Positions 18,224-27,888 are shown, counted from the stretch's first letter. The stretch: DNA of 64,000 bases from Acidocella aquatica (GCF_030160635.1 NZ_BSOS01000007.1:1-64000), one strand, 5' to 3'. Notes: a model not told the origin generated them from the sequence alone. Program-made: numbers and translations.

Positions 18224-20829
18224 AAACCACATGCCCCTATTGCGGCGTGGGGTGCGGCGTTGAGGTGAACGCCGGCGTGGTCAGCGGCGACGCGGCGCAC
18301 CCCGCCAATGCCGGGCGGCTCTGCATCAAAGGCTCCACCCTGGCGGCAACGCTGGATGACAGCAACCGCCTGCTGGTGCCAACCTCGGGCGGGCGGCAGG
18401 TGAGCTGGGATGAGGCGCTGGATGAAGCCGCGGCGAAATTTTCCGCCGTGATCGCGCAACATGGGCCCGATGCCGTCGCTTTTTACGGCTCCGGGCAGTT
18501 TCTCACCGAAGATTATTACGCTGCCAACAAGCTTATGAAAGGCTTCATCGGCAGCGCCAATATCGACACCAATTCGCGCCTGTGCATGGCCTCCACCGTC
18601 GCCGGACACATCCGCGCCTTTGGCGAAGACATTGTGCCCGGCTGCTATGATGACATCGAGGAGGCTGACCTGCTCGTCCTCGCCGGCTCCAACACCGCCT
18701 GGTGCCACCCGGTATTATTCGAACGCGCCCTGGCGGCCCGAGCCGCGCGCGGCACAAAAATCGTGGTCATCGACCCACGGCGCACGGCAACGGCGGCACT
18801 GGCGGATCTGCATCTGCCGATCCGCCCGGATGGCGATACCGCGCTGTTTCTGCGCCTGCTCACCGCGCTCAACCAGCAGGACAAAATTGACGCCTCCTAT
18901 GTCCGCTGCCACACCAAAGGCTTCGCAAAAGCCCTGGCGGCGGCAGAGGAAAACCATATATCCGCCGCGTCGCTCGGCATCGCGGATGCCGACCTCGATA
19001 CGTTCCTGCACTGGTTCTGCGAAACTCCGCGCACCGTCACATTATTCAGCCAGGGGGTTAACCAGTCCAGCAACGGCACTGACAAAGTCAACGCCATTCT
19101 CAACGTGCATCTCGCCTCCGGGCGCATCGGCAAACCGGGCATGGGCCCCTTCTCGCTCACCGGCCAGCCGAATGCCATGGGCGGGCGCGAGGTGGGCGGC
19201 CTGGCCAACCAGCTCGCGGCACATCTGCGTTTTGAGAACGCCGAGGACCGGGCGATGCTGCAATCCTTCTGGAACGCCCCGCGCCTGCCGAAAAAACCCG
19301 GGCTGAAGGCGCTGGACATGTTCGATGCCGTGCTGGCCGGGCGCGTCAAGGCCATATGGATCGCGGCGACCAACCCGGCGGAAAGCCTGCCCCGCTCGGC
19401 GCGGGTGCGCGCAGCGCTCGAGGCCTGCCCGTTTGTCGTCGCCGCCGACTGCTGGCCGACGGAGACCACGCGCCTGGCCAACATCGTCCTCCCCGCCGCC
19501 GGCTGGGGCGAGAAAGACGGCACCGTAACAAACTCCGAACGCACCATCTCCCGCCAGCGCCCCTTCCGCGCCGCTCCCGGCGAGGCAAAACCCGATTGGT
19601 GGATGTTCACACAACTGGCCCGGCGCATGGGCTTCGCGGCCCAGTTCGCCTACACCAAACCGGCGGATATTTTCCGCGAACATGCCGCCCTCTCGGGCTG
19701 CGGCAATGAGGGGGCGCGCCTGTTCGACATTTCAGGCCGCGCGAAATTGAGCGACGCCGCCTATGATGACATGGCTCCCTTCACCTGGGGCGGCAAACGC
19801 CTCTTCGCCCGCGGCGGCTTCTCCACACCCGACAGGCTGGCGCGTTTCCTCCCGGTGGCGCTGCCCGCCCCCCAAAAGCGCGATCAGGCGTTTCCCTTCA
19901 TCCTCAACACCGGGCGCCTGCGCGACCAATGGCACACGATGACCCGCACCGGCTTCGTCCCCGCGCTGATGGAAAGCGCCGCCGAGCCAAGCTTCTCGCT
20001 TTCCCCCGAGGATGCCAAGGCCCAGAACATCACCCAGGGGGACCTGCTGCGCGTCACCACGCGCCACGGCAGCGCCGTGTTGCCTGCGGAAATCTCGCAA
20101 AATCAGCGCGCCGGTGAAATCTTTGCCGCCATGCACTGGACTGGCGCGCACAGCACCACCGGCACCATCAACCAGCTCATCGGCCCCGAGCACGACCCGA
20201 TATCGGGCCAGCCCGCCTCCAAATTTGAGCCCGCCTCGGTGCAACGGCTGCAAACTGACTGGCACGCCATCGTCCAGACCCGCGCCCAGCCCCGCCCCGC
20301 CGGGCAGTTTTGTGCCGCGCGGGTGCCGCTCGCGGGTGGCATGCACCGTTTCGTTCTGGCCGGATGGAAGCCGCTGCAATTCGGCGCGGAACTCTCCGAC
20401 TGGGCGGCGCGGCTCTGCGGCGCCGATGCCGATGCGGAGCGCATCGAGGTTATGGACGCCGGGCGCGGCATCTACCGCCTCGGTATCCTGCGCCGCAACA
20501 CGCTGCTGGCCTGCCTGTTCATCGCCCCCCGGCGCGAGCTGCTGCCCGGCCCGGCAACCCTGGCCGAGCTGTTCAGCGTGACCAATTGGCAGGGGAGCCG
20601 GGCGGGCATCCTGATGGCCAATGCCAAGCCCGGCGGCGCGACCGGCCGCATGGTCTGCATCTGCCACCGCGTCAGCGAGCCTGACATCCGCGCCGCCATC
20701 CGGGATGGCAGCCTGCGCGATGTCGCGGCGATCGGCCGCGCCTGCAAGGCCGGCACCAATTGCGGCTCCTGCAAGGGCGAACTGGCCGCCATCCTGCAAT
20801 CCACAACAGCCTTGGAGTTGGTGACATGA
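18220..20829 (+). CDS. nasA: Assimilatory nitrate reductase catalytic subunit with C-terminal BFD domain
   Basis: An 869-residue cytoplasmic molybdopterin (bis-MGD) oxidoreductase reducing nitrate to nitrite. The N-terminal [4Fe-4S] ligands are C5, C8, C12 and C35. The Mo-coordinating cysteine is C122 in NSRLCMAS. The molybdopterin domains run to about residue 690. The last 59 residues form a BFD-like [2Fe-2S] domain with C813, C815, C848 and C851, seen in NasA/NarB-type enzymes that take electrons from a NasB-like flavoprotein or ferredoxin. No separate nasB gene is present here. There is no Tat signal, consistent with the assimilatory role. Confidence 0.96.
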   Translation: MKTTCPYCGVGCGVEVNAGVVSGDAAHPANAGRLCIKGSTLAATLDDSNRLLVPTSGGRQVSWDEALDEAAAKFSAVIAQHGPDAVAFYGSGQFLTEDYYAANKLMKGFIGSANIDTNSRLCMASTVAGHIRAFGEDIVPGCYDDIEEADLLVLAGSNTAWCHPVLFERALAARAARGTKIVVIDPRRTATAALADLHLPIRPDGDTALFLRLLTALNQQDKIDASYVRCHTKGFAKALAAAEENHISAASLGIADADLDTFLHWFCETPRTVTLFSQGVNQSSNGTDKVNAILNVHLASGRIGKPGMGPFSLTGQPNAMGGREVGGLANQLAAHLRFENAEDRAMLQSFWNAPRLPKKPGLKALDMFDAVLAGRVKAIWIAATNPAESLPRSARVRAALEACPFVVAADCWPTETTRLANIVLPAAGWGEKDGTVTNSERTISRQRPFRAAPGEAKPDWWMFTQLARRMGFAAQFAYTKPADIFREHAALSGCGNEGARLFDISGRAKLSDAAYDDMAPFTWGGKRLFARGGFSTPDRLARFLPVALPAPQKRDQAFPFILNTGRLRDQWHTMTRTGFVPALMESAAEPSFSLSPEDAKAQNITQGDLLRVTTRHGSAVLPAEISQNQRAGEIFAAMHWTGAHSTTGTINQLIGPEHDPISGQPASKFEPASVQRLQTDWHAIVQTRAQPRPAGQFCAARVPLAGGMHRFVLAGWKPLQFGAELSDWAARLCGADADAERIEVMDAGRGIYRLGILRRNTLLACLFIAPRRELLPGPATLAELFSVTNWQGSRAGILMANAKPGGATGRMVCICHRVSEPDIRAAIRDGSLRDVAAIGRACKAGTNCGSCKGELAAILQSTTALELVT

Positions 20830-21614
20830 CCCATGTGTTTCTGGTAGGCGCCGGCCCCGGCGACCCCGAACTGCTCACGCTCAAAGCCGCGCGCCTGCTG
20901 CGGGCGGCCAGTGTGGTCCTCTATGACAGCCTGGCCGACCCCAGGATCATCGCCATGGCGGGCCCGGCGGCGCGGCTGATCGATGTTGGCAAGCGCTGCG
21001 GCAAACACGCCGCATCACAGGCGCAAATCTGCCGCCTGCTGGTGGAGGAAGCCCGCGGCGGCCACAATGTGGTGCGCCTCAAGGGCGGCGACCCGATGGT
21101 GTTCGGCCGCGCGAGCGAGGAGATGGATGCCTTGCGCGCGCACGGCATCACCTTCGAGGTGGTGCCCGGCATCACCGCCGCCACCGCCGCCGCCGCCGCG
21201 CTCAACCTCTCCCTCACCCGGCGCGGCGTGGCCCGCTCGCTGCATTTTCTCACTGGCCACGGCGCGCAAGGCGGCCTGCCCGCGCATGATTTCGTCTCGC
21301 TGACAAAATCCGGCGGAACCCTCGTGGTCTACATGGGCGGCGAAACACTGCCCGGCCTGGCTGCCCATTTCATCGAGGCCGGGATGCCGCCGGACATGCC
21401 GGCCATCCTCATCGAAAACGCCAGCCTGGCTGATCAGCGCAGCGTACCCGCGACCATCGCCACCTTGCCCCGCCTCCATGCGGCGCAGGCGGCGGCGGGG
21501 CCGGTGCTGATTTTAATCGGTGAAGCCCTGCGCGATGCCAACGAGATTGCGGCCTTGGAAAGTCAGGCCGTTAGCGAGATGGAACGGACCATGGCGGACG
21601 CATCATGTGGATGA
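20826..21614 (+). CDS. cobA: Uroporphyrinogen-III C-methyltransferase
   Basis: A 262-residue SUMT that makes precorrin-2 from uroporphyrinogen III, the first step to the sirohaem needed by NirB. Motifs: VGAGPGDPELLTLKA at 6-20, VRLKGGDPMVFGR near 80-92 and VVPGITAATAAAA. ATG 20826 overlaps the nasA stop (ATGA); an upstream in-frame start at 20760 lies wholly inside nasA and is not conserved. There is no fused CysG oxidase/ferrochelatase domain, so later sirohaem steps need another gene elsewhere. Confidence 0.95.
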   Translation: MTHVFLVGAGPGDPELLTLKAARLLRAASVVLYDSLADPRIIAMAGPAARLIDVGKRCGKHAASQAQICRLLVEEARGGHNVVRLKGGDPMVFGRASEEMDALRAHGITFEVVPGITAATAAAAALNLSLTRRGVARSLHFLTGHGAQGGLPAHDFVSLTKSGGTLVVYMGGETLPGLAAHFIEAGMPPDMPAILIENASLADQRSVPATIATLPRLHAAQAAAGPVLILIGEALRDANEIAALESQAVSEMERTMADASCG

Positions 21615-21641
21615 TGAAATAACTTAATATCAATGAGTTAT

Positions 21642-21731
21642 TGGCGGAAGAGGTGGGATTCGAACCCACGGTACGCTTTCACGCACGGCGGTTTTCAAGA
21701 CCGCTGCCTTAAACCACTCGGCCACCCTTCC
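21642..21731 (-). tRNA. tRNA-Ser (UGA)
   Basis: Class II tRNA on the minus strand. The acceptor is GGAAGGG/CTCTTCC with discriminator G and encoded CCA at 21642-21644. The anticodon stem GCGGT/ACCGC encloses the loop CTTGAAA, giving anticodon TGA. There is a long variable arm (GTGCGTGAAAGCGTAC) and T arm GTGGGTTCGAATCCCAC. It lies convergent to cobA. Confidence 0.98.
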
Positions 21732-21787
21732 GGCTCGGCCCGCTTCCTGCTCTGTCTGCGCCAAATAATCAAGCCAGCCGCCAGCGC

Positions 21788-22972
21788 CTACCGGCTTCTG
21801 GTCTGGTAATAGCCAATGCGCCGGCTCAGCGCCGCCTGGCGTTCTTGCGCGCCCATATGTGCCGTCCCCTCCGGCAGGTGCGCCGCCAGCTCCGCCTGCT
21901 TCACCTTGCGCACCTCCGGTTTGGGGTAGCTGTCAGCATAGCTCCACCGCCACAGCAGCCCGCCCGCTTTCCACCCGCCGGTATCCAGCCAGTTCGCCAC
22001 CCCCGGGTCGCTGCCACACACCACCAGCCGCGCCCGGCCGTCCACATCGGCGCGCACATTCGCCCCGTTCAACGAGCTTTGCCGGAACACGTAATCAATC
22101 CCGGAAAAATGCGCGTCATAAAGCTGCACACTCCAATACCGCACCTCGCGCGGCAGCTGCGTCTCCAAAATCAGTGCCTCATCGGGTGCCAGTTCAAACA
22201 GATGCATCAGCGTGCGCTGGTTGGTTACCGAGCCATAGCCGGACTGGTCATCAAAAATAAACCCCTCCGCCCCGCCGCGCGCCCGCACCCCGTTCAGATA
22301 CCCCAGCACCAGCTCGTTCTGCCGCGCCGCGTAGCTGGCCAGCATCGCAATTTTATGCGCGCTTTCCTCCGCCCCCAACATCGCCGCACCCGGCCGCCGG
22401 TCCAGCCGCTCAATCGTGCATACCGGATCAGACTGCCCCGGCCCGCTGGTGCGGCTGCGATACAATAACGACTCCGTCTGCGGGTGCATTTCATACCAGG
22501 CCCCCGCATAGCCTTCCGGGCGCGCGGCACTCAGCATGAATTCATACCGCCCGTGCGCATCGGCCGCCACGGTGGTCAGGTCAATCTCCCCCAGCGTGCG
22601 CCCGTTAATCTGCCCCAGATGCGCCCCGCCCTTGCGCATGGTGATCAGCGCCACCGGCGCCGTGCCTTTCACCCCTGAAAATCTGTAACTCCCCCCGGCA
22701 TCCATCGGCGCAAAGCGGTAAATATCGTCCGGGTTAGGCGACCCCCACGGAAAATAAAAAGAAATATGCGGCGCCCAGTCCGGTGCCTCCACACTCGTGC
22801 CAAACACCTCCCCATACGCCAGCGCCAGCAGCATCAGCACCTGCTTGTCATACGCCGCGCCAAGCGCCGGATCATCGTAGCCAAGCCGCGCCGCCGTGGC
22901 CCGCGCCTGCGCCAGATACGTAACAACCGGCGCAAACGCCGGATCGTTTTGGCTGTTTTCCATCCCTGCCAC
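21788..22972 (-). CDS. DUF1214-type protein
   Basis: A 394-residue soluble protein without a signal peptide. The second half contains AARQNELVLGYLNG...FDDQSGYGSVTNQRTLMHLFELAPDEALILETQLPREVRYWSVQLYD, the pattern of DUF1214 domains, often paired with DUF1254 and linked to lipid or steroid-related clusters. Its function is unknown. The GTG at 22972 (MAGMENSQ) and the ATG at 22963 are both possible, with GGGGAAG just upstream on the minus strand. It is divergent from a sulfotransferase gene, sharing a 77-base promoter region with a TGTAA-N6-TTACA palindrome. Confidence 0.75.
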   Translation of the reverse strand: MAGMENSQNDPAFAPVVTYLAQARATAARLGYDDPALGAAYDKQVLMLLALAYGEVFGTSVEAPDWAPHISFYFPWGSPNPDDIYRFAPMDAGGSYRFSGVKGTAPVALITMRKGGAHLGQINGRTLGEIDLTTVAADAHGRYEFMLSAARPEGYAGAWYEMHPQTESLLYRSRTSGPGQSDPVCTIERLDRRPGAAMLGAEESAHKIAMLASYAARQNELVLGYLNGVRARGGAEGFIFDDQSGYGSVTNQRTLMHLFELAPDEALILETQLPREVRYWSVQLYDAHFSGIDYVFRQSSLNGANVRADVDGRARLVVCGSDPGVANWLDTGGWKAGGLLWRWSYADSYPKPEVRKVKQAELAAHLPEGTAHMGAQERQAALSRRIGYYQTRSR

Positions 22973-23010
22973 TTCCCCTCTCGCGCAATTTGACGCTGCG
23001 CGGGCACAAA

Positions 23011-23026
23011 TGTAACCTAGATTACA
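23011..23026. promoter_or_regulatory. TGTAA-N6-TTACA palindrome between divergent genes
   Basis: TGTAACCTAGATTACA forms 5-base inverted arms separated by 6 bases, in the short intergenic region between the DUF1214 gene and the sulfotransferase. The shape is typical of binding sites for dimeric repressors (TetR/GntR type), but no cognate regulator is adjacent. Confidence 0.45.
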
Positions 23027-23049
23027 ATAATCAGGTTGGAAACCTCAAA

Positions 23050-24207
23050 ATGATACCGCAGGCCAAACTCGACCTCGCCGAAATCATCCAATCGGCCACC
23101 GGCGGGCAGCCCGGCGTCTCGCCGGACATGCTGGAAGCCCTGCGCATCCTCACCGGATCCTGGAACCAGGACGGCCATCTGACCCCCGCCGGCGCCGCCG
23201 GAAAACGCGCCGGCCTCATCCGCGCCATCACCAACCGCCTGCGCCTGGAAGACACGCTGACCCGCCACCCGGAAATCATCCGTGAGCCCATCGCCGGCCC
23301 CATCGTCATCATCGGCCTGCCCCGCTCGGGCACCACCAAGCTGCACCGCATCATCGCCGCCGGCCCCGGCATGCAAAAGCTCCTACTCTGGCAATTGCTC
23401 AACCCAGTGCCTCTGCCCAACACCCCGCCCAACGGGCCGGACCCGCGCATCGCCCTGGCCGAGGCCTACACCCAGGCCCTGCGCGCCAACGCACCCGAAC
23501 TCTACGCCGCCCACCCCATGGCAGCCAACGAGCCGGACGAAGACATTTTCGCCCTCGAGGTCACCGGCTACAACTACATCAACTGCTCCACCGTCCCAGC
23601 GCCTGCGTATAAAGCCTGGCTGGACCAGCAATCCTTTACGCCTGTCTATCGCTGGCTGAAACTCATCCTCCAGGTGCAACAATTTTTTGGCCACGGGCGA
23701 GGCCAGCCATGGGTGCTCAAGGCGCCGCAGCATATGGGGTTTTTACCTGAGCTGTTCAGCACCTTCCCCAACGCCACGATCGTTCATTGCCACCGCGACC
23801 CAAAAATCACCGTCGCCTCCTACATCGCCATGATCGCGGCGGCGCGGCGCGCCAGTTGCACCATCGCCAATGCCGCCGATGTCGGCCGCTACGCCCTCGA
23901 ATTCTGGGGCGAACACACCCGCCGCTACCTCGCCGCCCGCGCCGTCCTCGCCACAAACCATAGCTTTGTGGACCTCGCCTACAATTCCATTGTCGCGGAC
24001 AGCCTCGCCTGCGCCGAACGCATCCACGCCGCCGCCGGCCTTCCGCTCCCCGCCGCCAGCCGCGCCGCCATGCTCGCCTGGGAACAATCCAACACCCAGC
24101 ACAAACATGGCAAACACAGCTACAACCTGGCTGACGCGGGCCTCACCCCGGATGACATCGCCCGCGCGTTCGCCCAATACACCAACCAGTTCGGAGGCTA
24201 TTTCTAA
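23050..24207 (+). CDS. Sulfotransferase family protein
   Basis: A 385-residue PAPS-type sulfotransferase fold. The 5'-phosphosulfate-binding loop is IVIIGLPRSGTTKLHRIIA near residues 75-93. The 3'-phosphate-binding region is THFPNATIVHCHRDPKITVASYIAMI-like (PNATIVHCHRDP, about 240-251). The N-terminal helical region precedes the P-loop, as in the large bacterial branch (Sulfotransfer_3) often found with lipid- or sterol-modifying genes. I chose ATG 23050 because the longer start at 22990 runs through the palindromic promoter. It is convergent with the next gene, overlapping by 4 bases. The substrate is unknown. Confidence 0.85.
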   Translation: MIPQAKLDLAEIIQSATGGQPGVSPDMLEALRILTGSWNQDGHLTPAGAAGKRAGLIRAITNRLRLEDTLTRHPEIIREPIAGPIVIIGLPRSGTTKLHRIIAAGPGMQKLLLWQLLNPVPLPNTPPNGPDPRIALAEAYTQALRANAPELYAAHPMAANEPDEDIFALEVTGYNYINCSTVPAPAYKAWLDQQSFTPVYRWLKLILQVQQFFGHGRGQPWVLKAPQHMGFLPELFSTFPNATIVHCHRDPKITVASYIAMIAAARRASCTIANAADVGRYALEFWGEHTRRYLAARAVLATNHSFVDLAYNSIVADSLACAERIHAAAGLPLPAASRAAMLAWEQSNTQHKHGKHSYNLADAGLTPDDIARAFAQYTNQFGGYF

Positions 24208-25181
24208 CCCCGCGGTATCAACCCGCTCGCCTCGGCAACCGCGCGGCTCCGCGCGATCGCCTCGCTCACCGCCAGCGCCGCCGCCAGCGCCCGCGCGCCC
24301 GCCTGCGCATCCACCAAAACCGGCGCCCCATCCAGCACCGAGGCAAAAAACGCCTCATGCTCGGCCAGCAGCGCGTCATGGTCCTGCCACCCCGCCTGCT
24401 CCACGCCAAACTCCTCGAACCCCGGCAGCTTCATCCCTATCCCGCGGCCCACCAAGGTCAGCTTGCGCGCCGCGAAATCCACCGTCAGATACCCCGTCTG
24501 CGAAAATATCCGCATCTTGCGCTCGGTCTTCAACGAAATCCGGCTCGCGGTGATCGTCGCCACCGCGCCGTTCTCAAAACGTATCCGCGCATTGGCGATA
24601 TCATCATGCTCGCTGGCCACCGGGGCGCCAACGGCGTCCACGCTCGCCACCGGCGAATCGGTCAGCGCCAGAATCAAATCAAGGTCATGGATCATCAGGT
24701 CGAGAATCACCGAAACATCGGTCCCGCGCGGCTTGAACGGCGCAATGCGCACCGCCTCGATATAGAGCGGCTTGCCCATCCGCGCCGAGAGCGCCCCATG
24801 CGCCGCCGAGAACCGCTCCAGATGCCCCACCTGCAACACCAGCCCCGCCGCGCGCGCCAGTTCCGCCAGCTCAGCCGCCTGCTCCAGTGTCGCCGCAATC
24901 GGCTTCTCGACCAGCACATGCTTGCCCGCACGGAGTGCTTTTGCTGCAAGATCAAAGTGATACTCGGCAGGCGCGGCAATAATCACCGCCTGCGCCAGTT
25001 CCAGAATTTCATCCACGGTCTTCACCGGGCAGCCCGCTTCCCAGGCCACGGTCTTCGCCCGCTCCGGGTCGGCATCCGCCAGCCCCACGAGTTTGGCCCG
25101 CTTCGCGCCGGCCAGTTTCAACGCATGGTAGCGGCCAAAATGCCCCGCCCCGATCAGACCAACATTCAAGCGCTCACTCAT
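24204..25181 (-). CDS. Gfo/Idh/MocA family NAD(P)-dependent oxidoreductase
   Basis: A 325-residue protein with Rossmann motif VGLIGAGHFGRYHALKLAGA (about 6-25), the conserved EKP motif in VLVEKPIAATLEQA (about 94) and DLMIHDLDLILAL (about 170), where the conserved histidine/aspartate sits. Members oxidise or reduce sugars, inositols or UDP-sugars. ATG 25181 gives the conserved MSERLNVGLIGAG start. It is divergent from secD by 85 bases and convergent with the sulfotransferase gene. The substrate is unknown. Confidence 0.9.
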   Translation of the reverse strand: MSERLNVGLIGAGHFGRYHALKLAGAKRAKLVGLADADPERAKTVAWEAGCPVKTVDEILELAQAVIIAAPAEYHFDLAAKALRAGKHVLVEKPIAATLEQAAELAELARAAGLVLQVGHLERFSAAHGALSARMGKPLYIEAVRIAPFKPRGTDVSVILDLMIHDLDLILALTDSPVASVDAVGAPVASEHDDIANARIRFENGAVATITASRISLKTERKMRIFSQTGYLTVDFAARKLTLVGRGIGMKLPGFEEFGVEQAGWQDHDALLAEHEAFFASVLDGAPVLVDAQAGARALAAALAVSEAIARSRAVAEASGLIPRG

Positions 25182-25266
25182 GTAAAACGTGGTATCGCCC
25201 GCCGGGGTTGCGCGCAACCGGGAGCAACGTCATACCGCCTGCGATAAAAGGATTTTCGGATCACAA

Positions 25267-26847
25267 ATGCTGTATTTTACCCGCGCCAAGACTTATGGAA
25301 TCATGCTCCTCTGCGTGCTCGGCGTCTTGCTGGGCCTGCCCAACATCGGCCCCCGCCCTGCCTTCCTGCCCGGATTCGTGCCCTGGAGCCAGGTCCACCT
25401 GGGGCTGGACCTGCGCGGCGGCAGCTATCTGCTCCTCCAGATCGACTTCGCGGCGGTCGAAAAACAGGACCTCAACGGCCTGGTCGATCAAGTCCGCCAG
25501 ACCATGCGCACCGCAGGCCTCGGCTACACCGGCCTGCATGCCGACATCCCCAATCATCAGGTCGTACTCCACCTGCTCAATGCCTCCGATGCCCCGGCCG
25601 TCACGGCGGCGTTGCGCAAGCTCGTCACCTACGCCCCCAATGCCAGCTCGCCCAATATTTCCATCGCCCAGGCGCCGGATGGCAGCATCAACATCTCCAT
25701 CCCGCATCAGACCCTCATCGCCCGCGAGGCCCAGGCGGTTGATCAGTCCATCACCATCATCCAGCGCCGGATCGACGGCTCCGGCGTGCTCAACCCCACC
25801 ATCGCCCGCCAGGGCACGGACCAGATCGTCGTCCAGCTTCCCGGCATCTCCGACCCCAGCCGCGTGAAAACCCTCATCGGCACCACCGCGCACATGACCT
25901 TCCAGATGGTCGACTCCAACGCGCAGCCCGGCCCCATCGCCCCCCTGGGCGACACCCAGCTCCCCATGGCCGACAACCCGCAACAAAGCATGGACGTGTT
26001 CTCCAACGTCGCTGTTGACGGCGCCGATCTCGACAACGCCCAGGCCTCCACCGACCCGCAAAGCGGCCAATGGGTGGTCAACTTCTCGCTCAACTCCGTC
26101 GGCGCGCGAGAGTTCGCAGATGTCACCACCGCCAACGTCGGCAAGCTCTTCGCCATCATCCTTGACGGCAAGATCATCGAGGCCCCGGTCATCCGCGAGC
26201 CCATCACCGGCGGCTCCGGCCAGATATCGGGCAATTTCACCGCGCAATCAGCCACCGACCTCGCCCTTTTGCTGCGCGCCGGCGCCCTGCCCGCCCCGCT
26301 CAACATCGTCGAGGAACAAAGCGTCGGCCCCGACCTCGGCGCTGACGCCATCCGCGCCGGGGCCCTCTCGCTCACCGCCGGCTTCATCTTCGTGCTCGCC
26401 TTCATGGCCGTGTTCTACGGCCTGTTCGGCTGGTTCGCGAACGCGGCGCTGGTGATGAACCTCGTCATCATGCTGGCCATCCTCTCCTTCATGGGCGCCA
26501 CACTCACCCTCCCCGGCATGGCGGGCATTTTGCTCACGCTCGGCATGGCGGTGGACGCCAACGTACTCATCAACGAGCGCGTGCGCGAGGAGGTGAAAGC
26601 CGGCCGCAAACCCCTGGCCGCGCTGGAGGCCGGTTACAAACGCGCCTACGGCACCATCATTGACAGTAACGTGACCACATTGCTTGCCCACGTCACCCTG
26701 TTCATCTTCGGCTCGCCCCCGGTGCGCGGCTTCGCCGTCACCATCTGCGTTGGCATCGTCACCACCATGTTCACCGCCACCGTGCTGGTGCGCCTCATCA
26801 CCTCGCGCTGGTACATCTCGCGCCGCCCCGCCTCGTTGCCCGTCTGA
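25267..26847 (+). CDS. secD: Protein translocase subunit SecD
   Basis: A 526-residue inner-membrane protein of the SecDF proton-driven accessory to SecYEG. Its N-terminal membrane segment MLYFTRAKTYGIMLLCVLGVLLG is followed by the diagnostic LGLDLRGGSYLLLQID. The large periplasmic P1 domain (about 60-350) comes next, then five membrane helices including LTLGMAVDANVLINERVREE. ATG 25267 is favoured over 25189 because it gives the canonical start. secF follows after 11 bases. yajC, often the first gene of this operon, is absent upstream. Confidence 0.97.
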   Translation: MLYFTRAKTYGIMLLCVLGVLLGLPNIGPRPAFLPGFVPWSQVHLGLDLRGGSYLLLQIDFAAVEKQDLNGLVDQVRQTMRTAGLGYTGLHADIPNHQVVLHLLNASDAPAVTAALRKLVTYAPNASSPNISIAQAPDGSINISIPHQTLIAREAQAVDQSITIIQRRIDGSGVLNPTIARQGTDQIVVQLPGISDPSRVKTLIGTTAHMTFQMVDSNAQPGPIAPLGDTQLPMADNPQQSMDVFSNVAVDGADLDNAQASTDPQSGQWVVNFSLNSVGAREFADVTTANVGKLFAIILDGKIIEAPVIREPITGGSGQISGNFTAQSATDLALLLRAGALPAPLNIVEEQSVGPDLGADAIRAGALSLTAGFIFVLAFMAVFYGLFGWFANAALVMNLVIMLAILSFMGATLTLPGMAGILLTLGMAVDANVLINERVREEVKAGRKPLAALEAGYKRAYGTIIDSNVTTLLAHVTLFIFGSPPVRGFAVTICVGIVTTMFTATVLVRLITSRWYISRRPASLPV

Positions 26848-26858
26848 GGAACCGCAAA

Positions 26859-27800
26859 ATGTTTATGAAACCCATGCTCCGCTTCGTTCCGGACGGCACC
26901 AAAATCCGATTCATGAACGGCCGCTTCGCCGGTCTCATCGTCTCGGCCGTGCTCAGCACCGCCTCGGCCATCCTCTTCTTCTACCCTGGCCTTAATCTGG
27001 GGCTGGATTTCAAGGGCGGCGTGGTCCTCCAGGTGGAAACCCCGCAAACCGCCAACTTCCCCGCCATCCGCGCCGCCCTGGCCCAGGCCGGGCTGGCTGA
27101 CGCATCGCTGCAAAGCTTCGGCGCGGCGGGCACCGGCGTGCTCATCAGCCTGGAGAGCAAGGCCAGCGCCGCCGCCACCCAGACCTCCATCACCGAGGCG
27201 CAGACCGCCCTGGCCAGCGCTGCGCCGGGCGCCAAAATCCTCAGCACCCAGGCCATCGGCGCCTCCGTCTCGCAGCAGCTCTTCGCCCAGGGGCTGGAGG
27301 CGCTGGGCCTCAGCTTCGTGATGATCCTGGCCTACATCTGGTTCCGCTTCGAATGGCAATTCGCCGTCGGCGCGGTCACCACGCTCATCCTCGACACCAC
27401 AAAAACCATCGGCTTCATGGTCATCACCCGCATTCCGTTTGACCTGGTGACAATCGCCGCCATCCTCACCATCATCGGCTACTCCACGAATGACAAAGTG
27501 GTGGTCTACGACCGGGTGCGTGAAAACCTGCGCAAATACAAAACCATGCCGCTGCGCAACCTCATCGACCAGTCAATCAACGAGACCCTGAACCGCACCC
27601 TGGGCACCTCCGGCACCGTGTTCCTCGCGGCCCTGCCATTGGCCCTGTTCGGCGGCTCCGCGCTCTCCGGCTTCGCGTGGATCATGCTGTTTGGCATCGT
27701 GGTGGGCACCTCGTCCTCCATCTTCATCGCCGCCCCCATCCTGCTCTTCCTCGGCGAACACCGCCTGCGCCGCAGCGGCAGCCTGCCCAAAACCAAATAA
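26859..27800 (+). CDS. secF: Protein translocase subunit SecF
   Basis: A 313-residue membrane partner of SecD. It has GLDFKGGVVLQVE after the first helix, the periplasmic domain to about residue 140 and five further helices, with TIIGYSTNDKVVVYDRVRENLRKY and LNRTLGTSGTVFLAALPLALFGG as family signatures. It directly follows secD. Two short palindromic repeats lie just downstream. Confidence 0.97.
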   Translation: MFMKPMLRFVPDGTKIRFMNGRFAGLIVSAVLSTASAILFFYPGLNLGLDFKGGVVLQVETPQTANFPAIRAALAQAGLADASLQSFGAAGTGVLISLESKASAAATQTSITEAQTALASAAPGAKILSTQAIGASVSQQLFAQGLEALGLSFVMILAYIWFRFEWQFAVGAVTTLILDTTKTIGFMVITRIPFDLVTIAAILTIIGYSTNDKVVVYDRVRENLRKYKTMPLRNLIDQSINETLNRTLGTSGTVFLAALPLALFGGSALSGFAWIMLFGIVVGTSSSIFIAAPILLFLGEHRLRRSGSLPKTK

Positions 27801-27823
27801 CCCCCGCCGCCCCCCCCGCCAAT

Positions 27824-27888
27824 CCCGTCATGCCAGCGCAAGCTGGCATCTTCCCGCCAACCCCGTCATGCCAGCGCAAGCTGGCATC
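27824..27888. repeat. Tandem GTCATGCCAGCG-type palindromes (two copies)
   Basis: Two near-identical units, CCCGTCATGCCAGCGCAAGCTGGCATCT, at 27824-27850 and 27862-27888. Each forms an 8-bp hairpin ATGCCAGC-GCAA-GCTGGCAT with a GNRA-type loop. A third copy with a GAAA loop lies at 34215-34240. This is a REP-like element commonly seen in proteobacterial intergenic regions. Confidence 0.85.
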
